64,000 nucleotides of DNA from Edaphochlamys debaryana (Eukaryota; Chlorophyta; Chlorophyceae; Chlamydomonadales). Each line of letters opens with the position of its first letter. Position 1 is the first letter of the stretch. The translations under genes and the position numbers were made by a program. The DNA lies in assembly GCA_016858145.1 (NCBI GenBank), contig JAEHOE010000191.1:62001-126000 (forward strand), given 5' to 3'. Below are positions 63,085-64,000 of this stretch, in pieces. The notes under the pieces are model-generated. The model saw nothing but the letters and a program-made list of their open reading frames with translations, searched no databases and was not told the origin of the DNA.

Positions 63085-64000
63085 CGCGGTCGTACACTGC
63101 CGTACGTGCACACTGCCGTACGTGCACGCACACGGTCAGAGGGTGCGCGGCGCGACGGGACGCGGCGAGCGCTGGGTCCTGGGCTGCTGTCTGTTCTGAG
63201 GCGCGTGTGGGGTGGAGTCTGCGTCGTGAAGGCCCTTGCCCTAGCCCTGCCTCTGTCCATAGACTCTATCCCTCACTGCCTCCATTCCTGTGCCTTGTGA
63301 CGTCCGCAGGCGGAGGCGCTTCTAGCGCAGGGGCGCGACCCGTTCCCGGGGGACGTGCACATTCGGGTGGCCGACCCACATGGCTCGGGGGGCGGCGGCG
63401 GGAGCGGCGGCGGCGGCTACAAGCTGGGCGAAGGCGGGGACATGGCGAGCCTAGCTCTAGGGATTGAGGGGGTGCAGGTTCGGGGGCTGCTGCGGTCCCA
63501 GAACGGCATTGCGTCGGGGGCGGGGACGGGGCCGCCCAGCGGAGCCGGCTCTGGGGACGTCAGCCCCAAGGCGACGAGGCCGGGGTGGCGATCGCTGTTC
63601 GCGCGGCGAAATGTTCCTTAGGGGGAGCAAGGGCTATTTACCTTCATAGCGATGCGGGTTGCTGTACTGACTGATGAGGGCTGATGAGGGGGGTGAGTGC
63701 ATGGATGAGCGCGTGAATAGGGTTGCTCGAACCGCAAGAACTGCAGCCTAGGTAGGCATATACTCTGGTGAGGGGATCTGGGTTGGGGAGCTAGGCGAGG
63801 GAGAGAGATGAGGAGACGGTCGGGGTCGAATGGCTCAAACTGACAAGCTGCATTGGATTTTGCCGGTTAGTGAGGTGTGGTTGTGTGCAGGGGCGTCTGG
63901 TTTGTTGCGAGTAGGCGTGGGGCTCCTGGGGTAGGCAGTTCTAGACAAGGGTGGCTGCCCGAAGGCAGATGAAGGGCCGAGCCCCGTGGCAAAAGGAAAG
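63085..64000. other. 3' region of the MOT2-like gene and window end
   Basis: It holds a possible alternative last exon of the MOT2-like gene (63310-63621) and short tgatgaggg repeats near 63670. A tacgtgcacactgccg repeat lies near 63103-63125. No other gene is seen. Confidence 0.5.

Overview
The window reads as nuclear DNA of a volvocine green alga (Chlamydomonas-like). The basis is very high GC, genes split into many short exons by introns with G-rich 5' ends and C-rich 3' ends, TGTAA-type polyadenylation signals a few hundred bases after several stop codons, and proteins of algal or plant type. No rRNA, tRNA, CRISPR array or bacterial operon was seen. Exon models were built by hand from splice consensus, reading phase and conserved protein blocks. 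All seven multi-exon genes that have a recognised product, and both copies of the duplicated membrane-protein gene, close in frame.

Left third (1-22.9 kb), mostly repeats and transposons. There is a non-LTR retrotransposon (LINE) with an intact reverse transcriptase ORF (about 2.8-6.5 kb) and a diverged copy of its 5' flank upstream. Next is a MYB-type transcription factor gene (6978-9368, +). After a gene-poor stretch comes a Ty3-type LTR element on the minus strand, with 2.2 kb repeats at 12.2-14.4 and 18.9-21.1 kb that are about 99.5% identical and a gag ORF but no recognisable pol.

Middle and right (22.9-64 kb), a gene-rich block. In order: ER glucosidase I of N-glycan trimming (MOGS/GCS1 type, -); a small four-helix membrane protein (copy A, -); a BTB/POZ protein (-); a DEG9-type serine protease (-), divergent from EMC2 (+), a subunit of the ER membrane protein complex; a near-identical second copy (B) of the four-helix protein in the opposite orientation (+); an ATAD1/Msp1-type AAA ATPase (-), divergent from a MOT2/MFSD5-type major facilitator (+). 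The genes are unrelated housekeeping genes and not an operon. Two act at the ER (glucosidase I in glycan trimming, EMC2 in membrane protein insertion), and the AAA ATPase family clears mislocalised tail-anchored proteins.

The most unusual signals lie in the introns. A short sequence is shared by introns of EMC2, the AAA ATPase gene and the glucosidase gene (introner-like). Pieces spanning exon-intron junctions are copied into the neighbouring intron at least five times. A 14-bp minisatellite has multiplied a splice donor. There are three GC-AG introns and an interstitial telomere-like tract.
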